Source: Artocarpus heterophyllus
Lineage: Eukaryota > Streptophyta > Magnoliopsida > Rosales > Moraceae
Assembly: GCA_025403435.1 (NCBI GenBank)
Contig: CM046348.1
Span: 21,387,899 to 21,451,898, forward strand
Direction: 5' to 3'
DNA length: 64,000 bases
Shown here: positions 1 through 10,652 of the stretch, in pieces
How the letters are laid out: each line of letters begins with the position of its first letter
Numbering within the stretch: the first letter of the stretch is position 1
Notes under the pieces: model-generated
Databases searched by the model: none
What the model was told of the DNA's origin: nothing
Seen by the model: only the letters and a program-made list of their open reading frames with translations
Position numbers and translations under genes: made by a program

Positions 1-54
1 GACTGGTAAATTTTTGAATTGAAATTTGTATAAATATTCATATAGATTGCTAGA

Positions 55-2058
55 ATGGCCACGAAGAGAAGAAGAAAGCCGGCCCAAACGGGCAACACTG
101 ACGAGAAAATTCAATTTCTTGGTCCTTCCATAAGTGATCTTCCGGTTACAATCTTTGTTGATATTCTGCTAAAACTATCCACAAGGAGCATTATCTTATG
201 CAAATGTGTGTGCAAGACTTGGCATAGTATAATCTCAGATCCTCAATTTGCATGGCTGCACTTGGCACAAGCAAAGACCTGTCTTTTGATTCGAGACCTG
301 CATTATATCCGCGTTTCGAGAGCCCTACACTTGTTGGAGCCTGAAGATGGTCGCGTTTTTTATGTGGGGTACTGTTGGTGCTGATCTGTTGGGGAGAAGT
401 GTGAACGTTGTCGTCTTTGCATAAAAGTGAAAGCCAAATTAAAGATTCCACTGAGGAATTCCAAAGCTATGTTCAATCAGGTGGGTGATGATACGAATGC
501 TATGTTTTGCACTAATAGCTACGGGAAGAGGACAAACTTCATTAAGTTAGACTCATCATTGGATCACAAGTATGAGGTTGTAAATTCATGTAATGGCTTG
601 CTTTGCTTGGCTGACATATTGGGTTATGATCCTGTTGTTGTTTGCAACCCAATCTTGGATGAGTTTATTTATCTCCCAAAGTCTTCTAATGATGGGAATA
701 ATGGGAGATTTTTATGGGTTGGGCTGGGCTTCAGTCCAAAGAGTAATCAGTTCAAGGTTATTAGGTTTACTCGTGAGGAAAAGGACCCTGCTACAGGCAT
801 TTGTTTGAGGCTTGGAGATACGATGGCTGACATACATACGCTTGGGACAGTTTCTTGGAGAAGTGTTAGTGTCCCGGCATTTAAGCTAAATCTGAGTAAC
901 TGGCCAATCTATCTTGAGGGAGCTCTTCACTGGATTCATGAGAATTATAATAATGGCTCACAATGTATAGTTTGCTTTGATTTAGATGAGGAGTCGTTCC
1001 ACTTCTACTCCATTCCATCACCACCTTGTCAACAATTTAAACATTTAGATATGAGAGTTTTAGGAGGTTTTCTTTGTGTGTATGATACTTGTGCTTATGA
1101 TCACATTGATATATGGGTGATGAAAGAATATGGTGTATGTGAATCTTGGACTAAGTTGTTCTCCATAGGTATTGCAAATGATACTGGGTCACCTGGTCAT
1201 CACTTGTATCAACCTATTAGTTACTTAAACAATGGAGCTTTGTTGATGTCCCGGCAACGTCGGGATGAATATGAATTGGTTTACTATGACGAATTAAGAG
1301 GCCTAAGATTCAGACAGCTCAAGTTTCGTGGCATTCAATCAGCATTTGAGGGCATCGCTTATACTCCAAGCTTCATTTCACTAAAAGATATTGTGATGGA
1401 CAGTAATGTCGAGGTACTGAATGTCAATTCAAGGTATGGATAAGCACATTTGCTTCTTCTTTCTTCTTCTTCTTTTTTTTTTTAATCTTATTATTGCTAT
1501 TGTTAATTCATGCGTTAGTTTTGTTTTCTAAGTATTTTGATAGCTATCTGTGCTATTTGTTTATCTGCCTAAGATTTGCTAGTCCAAGAATTAGTTTTGT
1601 TGGTCGACTTTCTATTGCCTGTATATTTATATATGTATTCCTGAGTTTGTCCCAAAGACTGATTTAATACGTTTGAAGATATATGTTAGTAAGGGAATAT
1701 ATTTTGTTCTTCTAACCAATGAGAATATGTGATGTAAAGTCTTTAAACTAAATCAACTGCATCATCTTTGCTTTCATGTGATGAAAATATATGTATTTGA
1801 CTGACTAAGTCCGCTTATACCAGAAAATGTAATTCCTTGCCTACAACTACATTGGAATGATATATCTCTGGCGTTGGGTCCTGATATCCATTCTTCGTAG
1901 CGTTAATTGAACCAAGCACTTAGTTTGCTGTGAAACATTCTTCAGCAAGTCCTTCGTCGTAAAATCTTACACATGTCACTCGCTGTTGTTACAGGTGTGG
2001 GAGGTTAAAACTCCAGGAAGAGACCTATCCCTTATCGCTCGGAAGGACAAAAAGATAG
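55..2058 (+). pseudogene. F-box/FBA protein gene, left-arm copy with premature stop
   Basis: Exon 1 spans 55-1433 and exon 2 spans 1995-2058, joined by a GT-AG intron (AG|GTATGG to TTACAG|G). Apart from one stop the frame is open across 480 codons: an F-box at residues about 25-70 (core SDLPVTIFVDILLKL), then an F-box-associated domain beginning near SCNGLLCL and CNP. Codon 110 (382-384) is TGA, where the right-arm copy has GGA. The truncated product would be 109 aa, keeping the F-box but losing the substrate-binding half. Family knowledge: such proteins recruit targets to SCF ubiquitin ligases through SKP1. A shortened F-box-only protein could in principle still be made. Exon 2 encodes CGRLKLQEETYPLSLGRTKR, the usual C-terminal extension of this family. 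Because the rest of the frame is preserved, the inactivation looks recent. Confidence 0.88.
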
Positions 2059-3755
2059 ACATGGTTCTGATTCTCGCTACCTCTTCTTTTTCTTTTCTTT
2101 TTTTAATTGTTTTTTTCTTGGTGGCCACTTCTACCCACTCATCATCTTAAAATAATGAAGGTGTTTGCAGACCAACCATTTTTGAAAAACTAATGGCTCG
2201 TTTGGTGCACGAGTTTGGAATGATGATGTTTAGAATTTATGGTTTAAATTTTGGGTTCTAAAGTATGTGGTTTAAATGGTGGTTTTGAACTGATATTTGG
2301 GATGTAAAGGTTTAAAAAGAAAATAAAACATCATATCAAGTTTTGAGAATTGATGTTTAGAAAACTATGGTTTATGGAAAAAAAAGAAAAGAATGAGAAT
2401 GGCTTTTACTGTCAAAAATAGTTCAAACCGTGTGAACTTGAGGAGGCAAATTTTGGATTTTTAGAGATTTTGGTTGGTTAAAACGATCTAAATGATTTAA
2501 ACTAGCATCAGTTGTTACTCTACTAAACGTTAGTTTGAACCGCTTTTATGGTTTAAACTTTAAACTGTCTTAAACAATTTTAAACCTATACTAAATGGCC
2601 TATAATATTTTGACTGCTTAAAAGATTGTGTTTAAGTTTAGAACTTGAATTTACACACATTCCTTTGGTGCGGTGTATTCACGGATAAGCACGCCTTTCT
2701 AACAAGTTAATTATATCTTTGTGAATTTACACACGTATTTCTGTGAGATATATGGTTAGTTTTTGTCAACACTTTTTTGGGGTGCAACTGGGCTGTGGAG
2801 ACAGACAGACTGGCAGGCTTTGGACGAGTTCATGGTGAAAGATAAAAATAAAAGAAAAAAATTTTAAAAAAAAAAGAGAAAGAAGAGGAAGAGAGAAAGA
2901 GAAACAGGAGAACGAGCCGAATACCACTTCTTAATATGATATTTAAAATTAATTACCGGAGTTTAGAGATATAGAAATTAATAGCATATTTCACACCTAA
3001 ATTTTCTATAAACCTAAAAATCCTTGTCCCTTCCTCTTCCCTCTTGATCTCCAACAGTTTGCACCGTCAGTCGTCTTCCATGGTTTCACTCCTTGTTTGT
3101 AGTGGATGCAATAATGACGATCCTTGTTGCGAAGATGAATCTTGATAATGACACAGCTTCGATCGTGTGTCACGGTGATGTCAACGACAAAGGGGTTTCA
3201 ATCATGATGACGGGTTTTCTATCGGTGGAGATAAGACGCAGGCCAACGAGTTCGGGGGACTGTGCAGTAGCGGAGTGGAGGAGCTAGGTAGTGTGCTGAC
3301 AAGAGACAGGCTGCAAGGCACCATTGGGCGAGGCCTCAAATTCCAAGCTCTTACGCAGAGGAACTACATCATGGCTACTGCTGTTTCTTCTATTTCTTCA
3401 ATTTCACCTAGAGGAGCTCTGCAAAACAAGGATCTAGTGAGAGAAAAATCTTTGAAGTAAAAAAAAAAAAAAAATTCACTACTGCAATCAGTAATATGGA
3501 TATGGCCCCCAAGAAGATTGGAAGAACAAATAATTGCAATGCATTTAAAAAAAAAAAAAAAGTTTTGCCATGGTAGAATGAGTCGACAAGAAGTGCCTCG
3601 ATGGGCCGCAGCGACTACTTTGACTCCTTTTATGCAATTATGAACCCCACAGAACTTTTTCAATTCTAGCGCAATTTATTCTTTTGCAGTTGATGTAACA
3701 AACTACGCGAGCTTCCCGATGAAGCTAACATAAAGAAAAACTTTTTTTTGTCCCA
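2059..3755. other. Left-arm intergenic stretch with MITE-like element and a short ORF
   Basis: This holds the 3' flank of the outer F-box gene and then a MITE-like element at about 2193-2600. The element's ends are TGGCTCGTTTGG and, inverted, GGCCATTTAGTA, and it is rich in GGTTTAAA motifs. Beyond 2760 lies a stretch conserved in both arms. It includes a short ORF at 3371-3460 starting MATAVSSISSISPRGALQNK, which resembles a plastid transit peptide but connects to no recognisable protein. An ORF at 3093-3287 has no family I recognise. The right-arm equivalents are at about 30270-31967. Confidence 0.5.
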
Positions 3756-3863
3756 CTCGAGTTGTAGCCCGTATCTCTCACGGAGGTAGGCCTTACCGAG
3801 TGGGCCCTATTGACCCACCTGGTGGGGCCCACCTTTATGAGAGAGACGGGCTGCAACCCGCTC
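3756..3863. repeat. GC-rich imperfect hairpin, left arm
   Basis: Two half-sites of about 45 bp are inverted. The first starts CTCGAGTTGTAGCCCGTA; the second, reverse-complemented, starts GAGCGGGTTGCAGCCCGT. They are separated by about 9 bases (TATTGACCC). It stands out against AT-rich surroundings and is preserved in the right arm (30159-30265). It looks like a small foldback MITE or a hairpin able to form small RNAs; no gene assignment is possible. Confidence 0.55.
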
Positions 3864-5774
3864 AAAACAGATAGCAGTGCTCCAACATAAATCCTATAAG
3901 AAAAAAAAAATGGCAATTTCATTATGGTGGTATACCAGCCGCCTATTCTCGTACTTCCAGTTTCAATCAAAACATATTGATCCCTAAATGGATTTGTATG
4001 TATAATTACTTCAATCGTGCTCATTATTTCTCAAAAGTTATCTTTTTTTTGGAACATGGTCAACTGTTCACATCTGCAGTACATGTGGTTCTGTTGGGCT
4101 GCAATGCACGCGTGTATTTGGACTTTCCGTTGAGATGGTCCAATGGCTGAGGACAAGAGTTTTCCTAGTAGCGCGTGCTTTTGGTTCTGTGTTGGCAACT
4201 CCTTACTTTTTTTTTTTTAAACCTTTTTGAGCCAAATTAATTCCAAATTGACAATTTTTTTCCATTTTACCTCGTTAACCTGCACAAAATGAAGAAAATA
4301 AAATATAGAGGGAAATACTAAATAGAATAGAATTCAATAAAATGAAATGACAATCAAATTAACTAAAATAAAGATATAATATAATAAAATATTAAAAAAA
4401 TATAATAATATAAAATTAAAATCTCGAGAACATAGACAATTAAGATACTAAAAAGTGATAAAATATTGAGGGCGATAACAACAATAATAATAAAAAGAAC
4501 ATTGATAGAAGAATGGTGAGAGGAGTGACCAAATGGTTGATGGGAAAGTGGTTTGGTGTTTGCAGTGGAGAGACTCGGTCTCTGAAGGGCTATGAGACAA
4601 AGTTGTCTTTGGAGGGCATAAGGCGAAGCTGTCTCTAGGGGTGGCTCTTGTCAGAGCTTGTCCTCAGGAGATGATTTTCAAGCGTTTCTGAGAAGATGAT
4701 TGAGCTTGAAAGCCCTTAAATGGTGGTTATGGTGATGAAATTTAAGGGCTTTTTGAGTTACTAAAGTATGCTCTGGAGTAAGTATTTTCACCCCTTAAAT
4801 GAGAAGAAAATTTAATAAAAAGAAAAGAAAAGAGTTCTTACAAGCTATAACATTAAATTAAAAAAGGCCTAAAAAATAATGAAATTTTAAATCAAAAGAA
4901 AACAAAACTAAAGTTGAGCAATGTTAGAGAAAATCCTCATATTTTCCTATTTTATGAATCCGACTCCAATGTCTCCTTTTTCATGTGCTCTTAATAATAT
5001 CATGCTATATCAATTAAAATGTCATATCAACTAAAATATCTTGTTACTAATCATGCGGGTAAAAATATTTTCATTAATGTGACGTGATATTATTGAAAGG
5101 GGACACAAAAAAAAGAGACATATGAGCTAAATCTATCTTGTCTTTTTGTACTTGTTTTCTGTTTATTCAAAAATAATACATTTAGCTTTTTATCTCATTA
5201 AATGTATACTTTTATATTTGATTTAATAAATAAATATGTATCTGTTCACGGCCAAACCATCAATTTTAACCTAAAAATGCTTAAAATACCCTCAAATAGA
5301 AAAATAATAATAAAAAAAAAACATAAAAAAACTTTAAACTTCCAGTTTTGATCTAAAACTGCTCAAAAATACCTTGAAAATGGGTTTGTTGTGTATGTGT
5401 TTTTTTTTCATTCTAATCTTTCAAAGTTTTGCTTTCTTTTGCCTCTTTTTTTAAAGAACAATTTGATTCTTTAAAAAGTCAAAATCAATTATTAAATGAG
5501 ATAATCTAAAAATACTTATTTGATGAGTTCAAAAATCAATATTTAATTTTTGAATAAACCTAAAATATATAATATAAAAAGGCAAATATCCCTTTCTATT
5601 TGGAGATTATTGTTCAATTTGTTTCTTAACATAGCAACAATTTTTGATTGGTGAAACATAAGTTATGATCTACGCAACATTACAAAAGATGTAACAAAAT
5701 ATTTCGATATAACATGAGCGATGTTCTTGTATTTGTTCTTACATCACCCTCCAAAGATAAAAATTGATCTATAA

Positions 5775-5807
<33 letters not shown>

Positions 5808-5920
5808 GTGTCAAAAGCAGTTACTCTAAAAGAAATCCAACATTTCTAACAGATGTAGTTTTGTCACAGTCTCGGTGACGACAATTTATAGTGGTGTGGT
5901 GTTTCCTGCTATGTCTTCAA
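3864..5920. other. Left-arm gene-free AT-rich stretch
   Basis: No gene is supported. It contains poly-A/T tracts, an AT-rich region with AATAA-type low complexity (4290-4500), and a (TAA)n microsatellite at 5775-5805 that is longer than the right-arm counterpart (about 28238-28256). The stretch is mirrored at about 28130-30158. Confidence 0.5.
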
Positions 5921-6091
5921 TTAACTTGACAAGCACATTTCATAATGATAGGAATACAAGGAAACACCAGTCAATATGCTACAGACATGAATTGTTTCCC
6001 TATTCAAAATGCAAGTCTCGCAATGTAGATCATCGCACGGTTAATAAAAACAGTAACAACTAAAACTATGCCACTTATATTGTATTATATG

Positions 6092-6148
<57 letters not shown>

Positions 6149-6340
6149 TAACTTGGCCCTCAGTAAATCACTGAATGACGAGGCGGAAACGCTTGCTAAT
6201 ATTTCGACAACCATATCCGTCGGAAGCGAGCAAATAGAAAAAGACGAAGCCATTGGGGCTTTGCTTATTCTCTTCACGATCCTATTTGGGAGAGCAGCAC
6301 TGCTTGATATGCTTGTTTTCGTTCTTTGGGTTGGAGCCAT
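5921..6340 (-). pseudogene. At1g67623-like F-box gene, left-arm copy with internal deletion
   Basis: Exon 1 remains (ATG at 6340, or an in-frame ATG at 6361), encoding the F-box motif LPTDMVVEILASVSASS. It then meets an AT/GT microsatellite that has removed the right-arm splice donor. The rest of intron 1, exon 2, intron 2 and most of exon 3 are gone. Only the last 113 or so bases of exon 3 (5921-6033, including the stop) survive on the far side of the deletion. Compared with the right-arm gene, right-arm bases of about 25691-28012 are missing. The junction at 6032-6034 shares ATC with both original ends. No functional product beyond an isolated F-box is expected. Confidence 0.9.
6096..6152. 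repeat. (AT)n/(AC)n microsatellite in the broken F-box copy
   Basis: A run of about 20 TA repeats followed by ACACACAC replaces the region that in the right arm is GTAAATATATATGTATG. The expansion abuts the last codon of exon 1 and coincides with loss of the AG|GTAAAT splice donor. Confidence 0.85.
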
Positions 6341-7517
6341 CCTACTCTGAGCCATACCCAAACCCAGACTTTAAGTTAATAACATAACAACAAGAAGAAA
6401 ATTAAGAAGAAAAAAAATTATCATATCGCACATGGAGACGTACGTGAAGTAGAACAAAAACAATTAATGGTGAATATAGACCGAGCTATTATAAATATTT
6501 AGGGTGTTTGAGAACATCGTACGATTTTTCTGTACAACTAACTTTTGTAGTGTTTTCTCTTACGTAGTACATTTGGTTCTAACTTGCAGCTACGCTCCTA
6601 ACGCCTTAAATTTGTTCCATACATCAACACAAGATCTTGCGAGTACATGTTGTACCTGAAGCTGGAGAAAATATGATCTCTCCTCGTAAATTATCGACGC
6701 ATGAATCTGGCTAGCTCAGCTAGAAGACAAGAGAAATACTTTTTGATTGAGTTTTGGTGTTTACTCTTTGCACCGAGTTTCGATAATTGGAAACTCGGTA
6801 GAGGAGATAATAATCTCTTATAAGTAAGTTTCCTATTGGGATTCGGTCTTTATAAACTTGGTGATAGGTAGGTCTCGTCTTTCCAAAGTAGTTTCCTAAT
6901 CGGACTCTGGTTTTCTAAAAGAGGAAACTTTATTTTATTTTATTTTATTTTTTTAGGGGGGAAAGTTGAAAAAGATGATAATCTCTTGTTTAGATTTTGG
7001 AAGGTTTGGATATAATAATAGACTTCTATGTTTTCTCTAGGCCACGAAACAAATATTATTATTTTTTTCTCCTGATCAATCTTAAAAGGGTTAGTGGTGC
7101 AAACAAAAAAAAAAACAAAAACAAAAACAAAAACAAAAAACAAAACAAAACAAAAATCAAAGTATTAACTGTAATATAAAGAAAATTAATTGAAAGAATT
7201 TTTTTTTAAATAAGGAAAAAATTAAAACAATCATTTGACTATTTCCTTTTTGAATGGGTTAACATTTTTTTTATGATGTACCATGAAGAAAAAGAGTAGT
7301 TCAAAAATAATTATTTTGATTTTTTCATATTTATTTTAACTATTTCCATTTGTGCTACTGTCTTCATTATAACCACTCATTGTAGTCACGCAAAACAAAA
7401 ATAATAATATCAAATCCTGATCTCAAAAAAATGGCCGTTTGGCTGGTAGGTTAGGTTAATTCTTTAGACTCCTAGAATTCTAATAATCCAATTAAGTGTT
7501 TAACATTCCCAAAATCT
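6341..7517. other. Left-arm gene-free stretch upstream of the inner F-box copy
   Basis: This is the promoter side of the inner F-box copy, mirrored at 24250-25418. It includes a low-complexity AAAAAC repeat (about 7108-7155), T-rich tracts and short direct GAAACTCGGT-type repeats (6770-6900). No other gene is visible. Confidence 0.5.
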
Positions 7518-8496
7518 AGGGTCCATTTGGTAAATGAATTCAAATTAAGGATTTGATTTAAGTTAGTGTGATTTAAATTAGGATTTGAGTTAGTGATTTG
7601 AATTGTTATCCAAATTAACGTTTGCCTGTACATTTAAGTTTTAATCTGAGTATGGAATAAAATTGAAATTTGTGTTTGTAAAGGTAATGAAAATAGTTTT
7701 TGATTTATTAACAAATCTAATAAAATCTTAATGTTAATGATCCAAAAAAAATATGCAATATAGATCTTAATTTATTCATCTCTTCACTAAGAACATAATG
7801 CAAAAAGAATTATCTCAATAGGATATCAAATGAAGAAATTATGATTTTTTTCCCTCACAAGAGACAGAATTTCAGTCTTTACTGTAGCAAAAATATCTGA
7901 GTATCAGAAGTTTAAGGGGGAGTTAGAATTCTAAAATCTTGGATTCGTGATACTCAAAGGATTCAGATTTTGGAGGAAACAAGCACATATCTAAAGAATT
8001 TTTGATACTCGAATCTAAATTTAAATTCATTGAGTACAAAGAGTACTTGAACCAAACACCCTCTAAATCATTCAAATCCTTTGAATCCATCAAAATCCCT
8101 AATTGGAGAGTTCTCTTCCTCTCAAAACTCAAATCATTTGCTACAGTAAAATCTAATTTTCTCTCTCATATATTTGTGCAAAAAAAACTATGACTTATGC
8201 ATTTGATATCCGATTGAGACATTCTTTTTTCGTTGCGTTCTTAATGAAAAGATGAATAAATTAAGACCCATATTGTATATTATCTAATATCATAAAATGA
8301 AGGCTTTATTAGATTTGTTGATAAATTAAAAACATTTTTACATTGTCTATGCAAACAAAAATTCTAATTTATTCCTTGTTCAGATCAATACTTAAATATA
8401 TATCAAAATATCAATTCAGATTGCGATTTAAATTACACAACTTAAATAAAAAAAATTTAAATCAACACAACTGGAATCTGTCCACCAAATGGAGCC
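7518..8496. mobile_element. Foldback (long terminal inverted repeat) element, left arm
   Basis: The ends are GGGTCCATTTGGTAAATG and, inverted, AGGCTCCATTTGGTGGAC. The two halves are imperfect inverted copies of about 400-480 bp; for example ACAAATCTAATAAAATCTTA (7710-7729) pairs with inverted sequence near 8300. At the centre (about 7916-8070) is a smaller palindromic segment whose edge reads GAGGGTGTTTGGTTCAAG on the minus strand, probably a nested MITE. No coding sequence is present; it is a hAT-like foldback MITE by its TTTGG ends. Confidence 0.65.
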
Positions 8497-10652
8497 TAAG
8501 CAAATGTTTCCTACCTTATCTGGGCACAGGAAAATGCAATTGATCTGAAAAATATAAGCTATCAAAGAGATTTAATGGACCTACATAATCAACGTTGCAA
8601 TATTAACAGATTACAATAGTTAGTCCAATTTAATTTGTAAAATTATTTATCATTTTGTACTGTTCCATCAAAATTCCAATACCGTACTTTTGAATTATAT
8701 AGTTATAATGAAAGTTTATGAAACTAATTATGTAATTAGTTTCTATCTATTGATTAATCATTGTTATTTATTTTTGGTTATGAAACAATTCCGTTGTGTA
8801 GACTGCTAGGATTTGAATGTAGATGGTATTATTTTATAAAGCTTATGACCTAGTTGAGAGGACTTCTTAAAAATTGCTTTTGATTTTCTGAGTCTAAAAG
8901 TTGTTTTCAGAAATATTTGGATAATTTCTTATAAACGTTTTGGCTCTCTAAAAGTACTTTCAGTCAAAGTCATAAAATATGATTTCTCAAAAACACACTT
9001 CTAAAATACTTTAAAGTATGAACCAAAGTTTTTATGAGACATTATAAACTTCTTTATAACATAGGAAATTTTCATAAATGTTATCTTTTAGGATTTACTT
9101 TTTATAAATACCATTCATATTCTTTTGTGGCATAACTTAACATATAATATGAATAATAGTGTGGCATAAATAAATACAACTTTTAAAAGTACAGCATAGC
9201 ATGTAATTTTCTCTTATAGCATTTCATTTCCTATTAAAATATTTTACAGCCATTTTGGCCCACTTAAGAACTTTTAAAATAATGGTTCCAAATACTTATT
9301 GAAAAGCCATCGTTTTTGCTTCTTTTCATTTACTTGCTAAAAGCATAAGCAAAAAGTTGTACCAAACGGACCCTTAATCACCTACTGCTATATCTTTGGT
9401 TCATCTTTTTTATCTAAACCATTCAAAATAATGTCATTAATTTATAATTCATACTCTAACCATGGGGAATAAGTAGCATTTCCTACCATTGAATTTTTCA
9501 TTTTTGTTACTGAATTCATTCAAATTTTGTTCAAAATATTTAATTTCAGATTTAGATAAATTGAAATTTATGACCAATGGCATTAATTAGTGATGACTAC
9601 ATCATGGTATATGGATAAGTAGTTAGGATCATTACACCCATAATCGAAGATAAGTAGCTTACTATGGTATGGCATTCCACTCGTTTATTGACATTAGTTA
9701 ACTATTTAATAACAATTATAAAGGTTAAATAAGCTCAGGTTGTCCTAGTCCATCTACCCTATTAGAATGTATGTGTAAAGTATGTGATAATTTAACAATA
9801 AATTGGATTGAAAAAACAAACTAGTGTATAAACCTAAGGATTAATTTCACTTTAGCCTATGAAAAAACAAACTAGTGTATAAACCTAAGGATTAACTTGT
9901 CCTATTTTGGCCCTTCTATTGCTAATGTATTAAATATTTAACGCATTGTAGGAAATGACATTTTTTATTTTTTCACTCATATATGTCTTTAGCATATATT
10001 TTAAAGGCAAAATTACTAAATTTTTTGTTTCTTCGTTATATATATGAGTTTGATAATTTTTATAACTTTTTTATTTGTCAATTTTTCTTCTAAAGAAGTT
10101 TTACCAAATTTTCTCCATCATTTATTGGGTTTACATTCTTGTAAAATAAAATGAAAAATAATATAAACAAATAAGAAAAAAATTAAAAATATGACCTTAA
10201 AAGATTGTCCAATGCTACACTAAAAACTGATCAAAGCCATATTAAAATAAGATAATAATATGCTCCTTGTGTCAATGTAACAATAGCTTTACATATCCAA
10301 TCAAGTCTATGCCTATCCAAATACCATAAAATAATTGATAATTCACAAAAGAGAACTATTTTAACTCCAAGCATCCATTACTTCAACTTGTTAAATGGCC
10401 TTCTCCTTTACTCACTATATGAAGGCTTGGTCCTCAGACTGGATTCTATTACTTTTTTTTTCAGCAAGTTCAATGCACTTGTAAAGAGAGAATCACAGCA
10501 AAAATAGCTTTTGCAGACCAAGAGGCTTAGCCCCATGTGAAGCGGCAATAAAATACTTGAGGAAATACTTGAGGAAGAGTGATTTTTAGGATTTAAAAGA
10601 AGAAGCATATGATTCAAACATCAAATAGTTACAACAATATGATTTGACTAAA
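8497..10652. other. Left-arm gene-free stretch with dispersed repeats
   Basis: No gene is supported. It contains a dispersed repeat of about 170 bp (9060-9230) with further copies at about 22610-22760 and 52118-52292. A MITE-like end lies at 9240-9376 (finishing ACCAAACGGACCC), and a local 35-bp duplication at 9811-9896 is absent from the right arm. A 69-codon ORF near 10408-10617 is mirrored in the right arm but resembles nothing known. The stretch is mirrored at about 21143-23314. Confidence 0.5.
9811..9896 (+). repeat. Local 35-bp direct duplication specific to the left arm
   Basis: The stretch starting AAAAAACAAACTAGTG at 9811 recurs at 9862. In the right arm the second position instead holds about 67 different bases. 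The left arm therefore carries a copied patch in place of the original sequence. Confidence 0.85.

Noticed and set aside
3725..4024. 99-codon minus-strand frame, mirrored in the right arm
   Set aside because: It runs through the GC-rich hairpin and lacks any recognisable domain. Conservation reflects the arm duplication, not selection.
10408..10617. 69-codon frame beginning MNHMLLLLNPKNHS, present in both arms
   Set aside because: No family recognised. The two copies differ by an indel inside a serine-rich run, and nothing around it looks like a gene.
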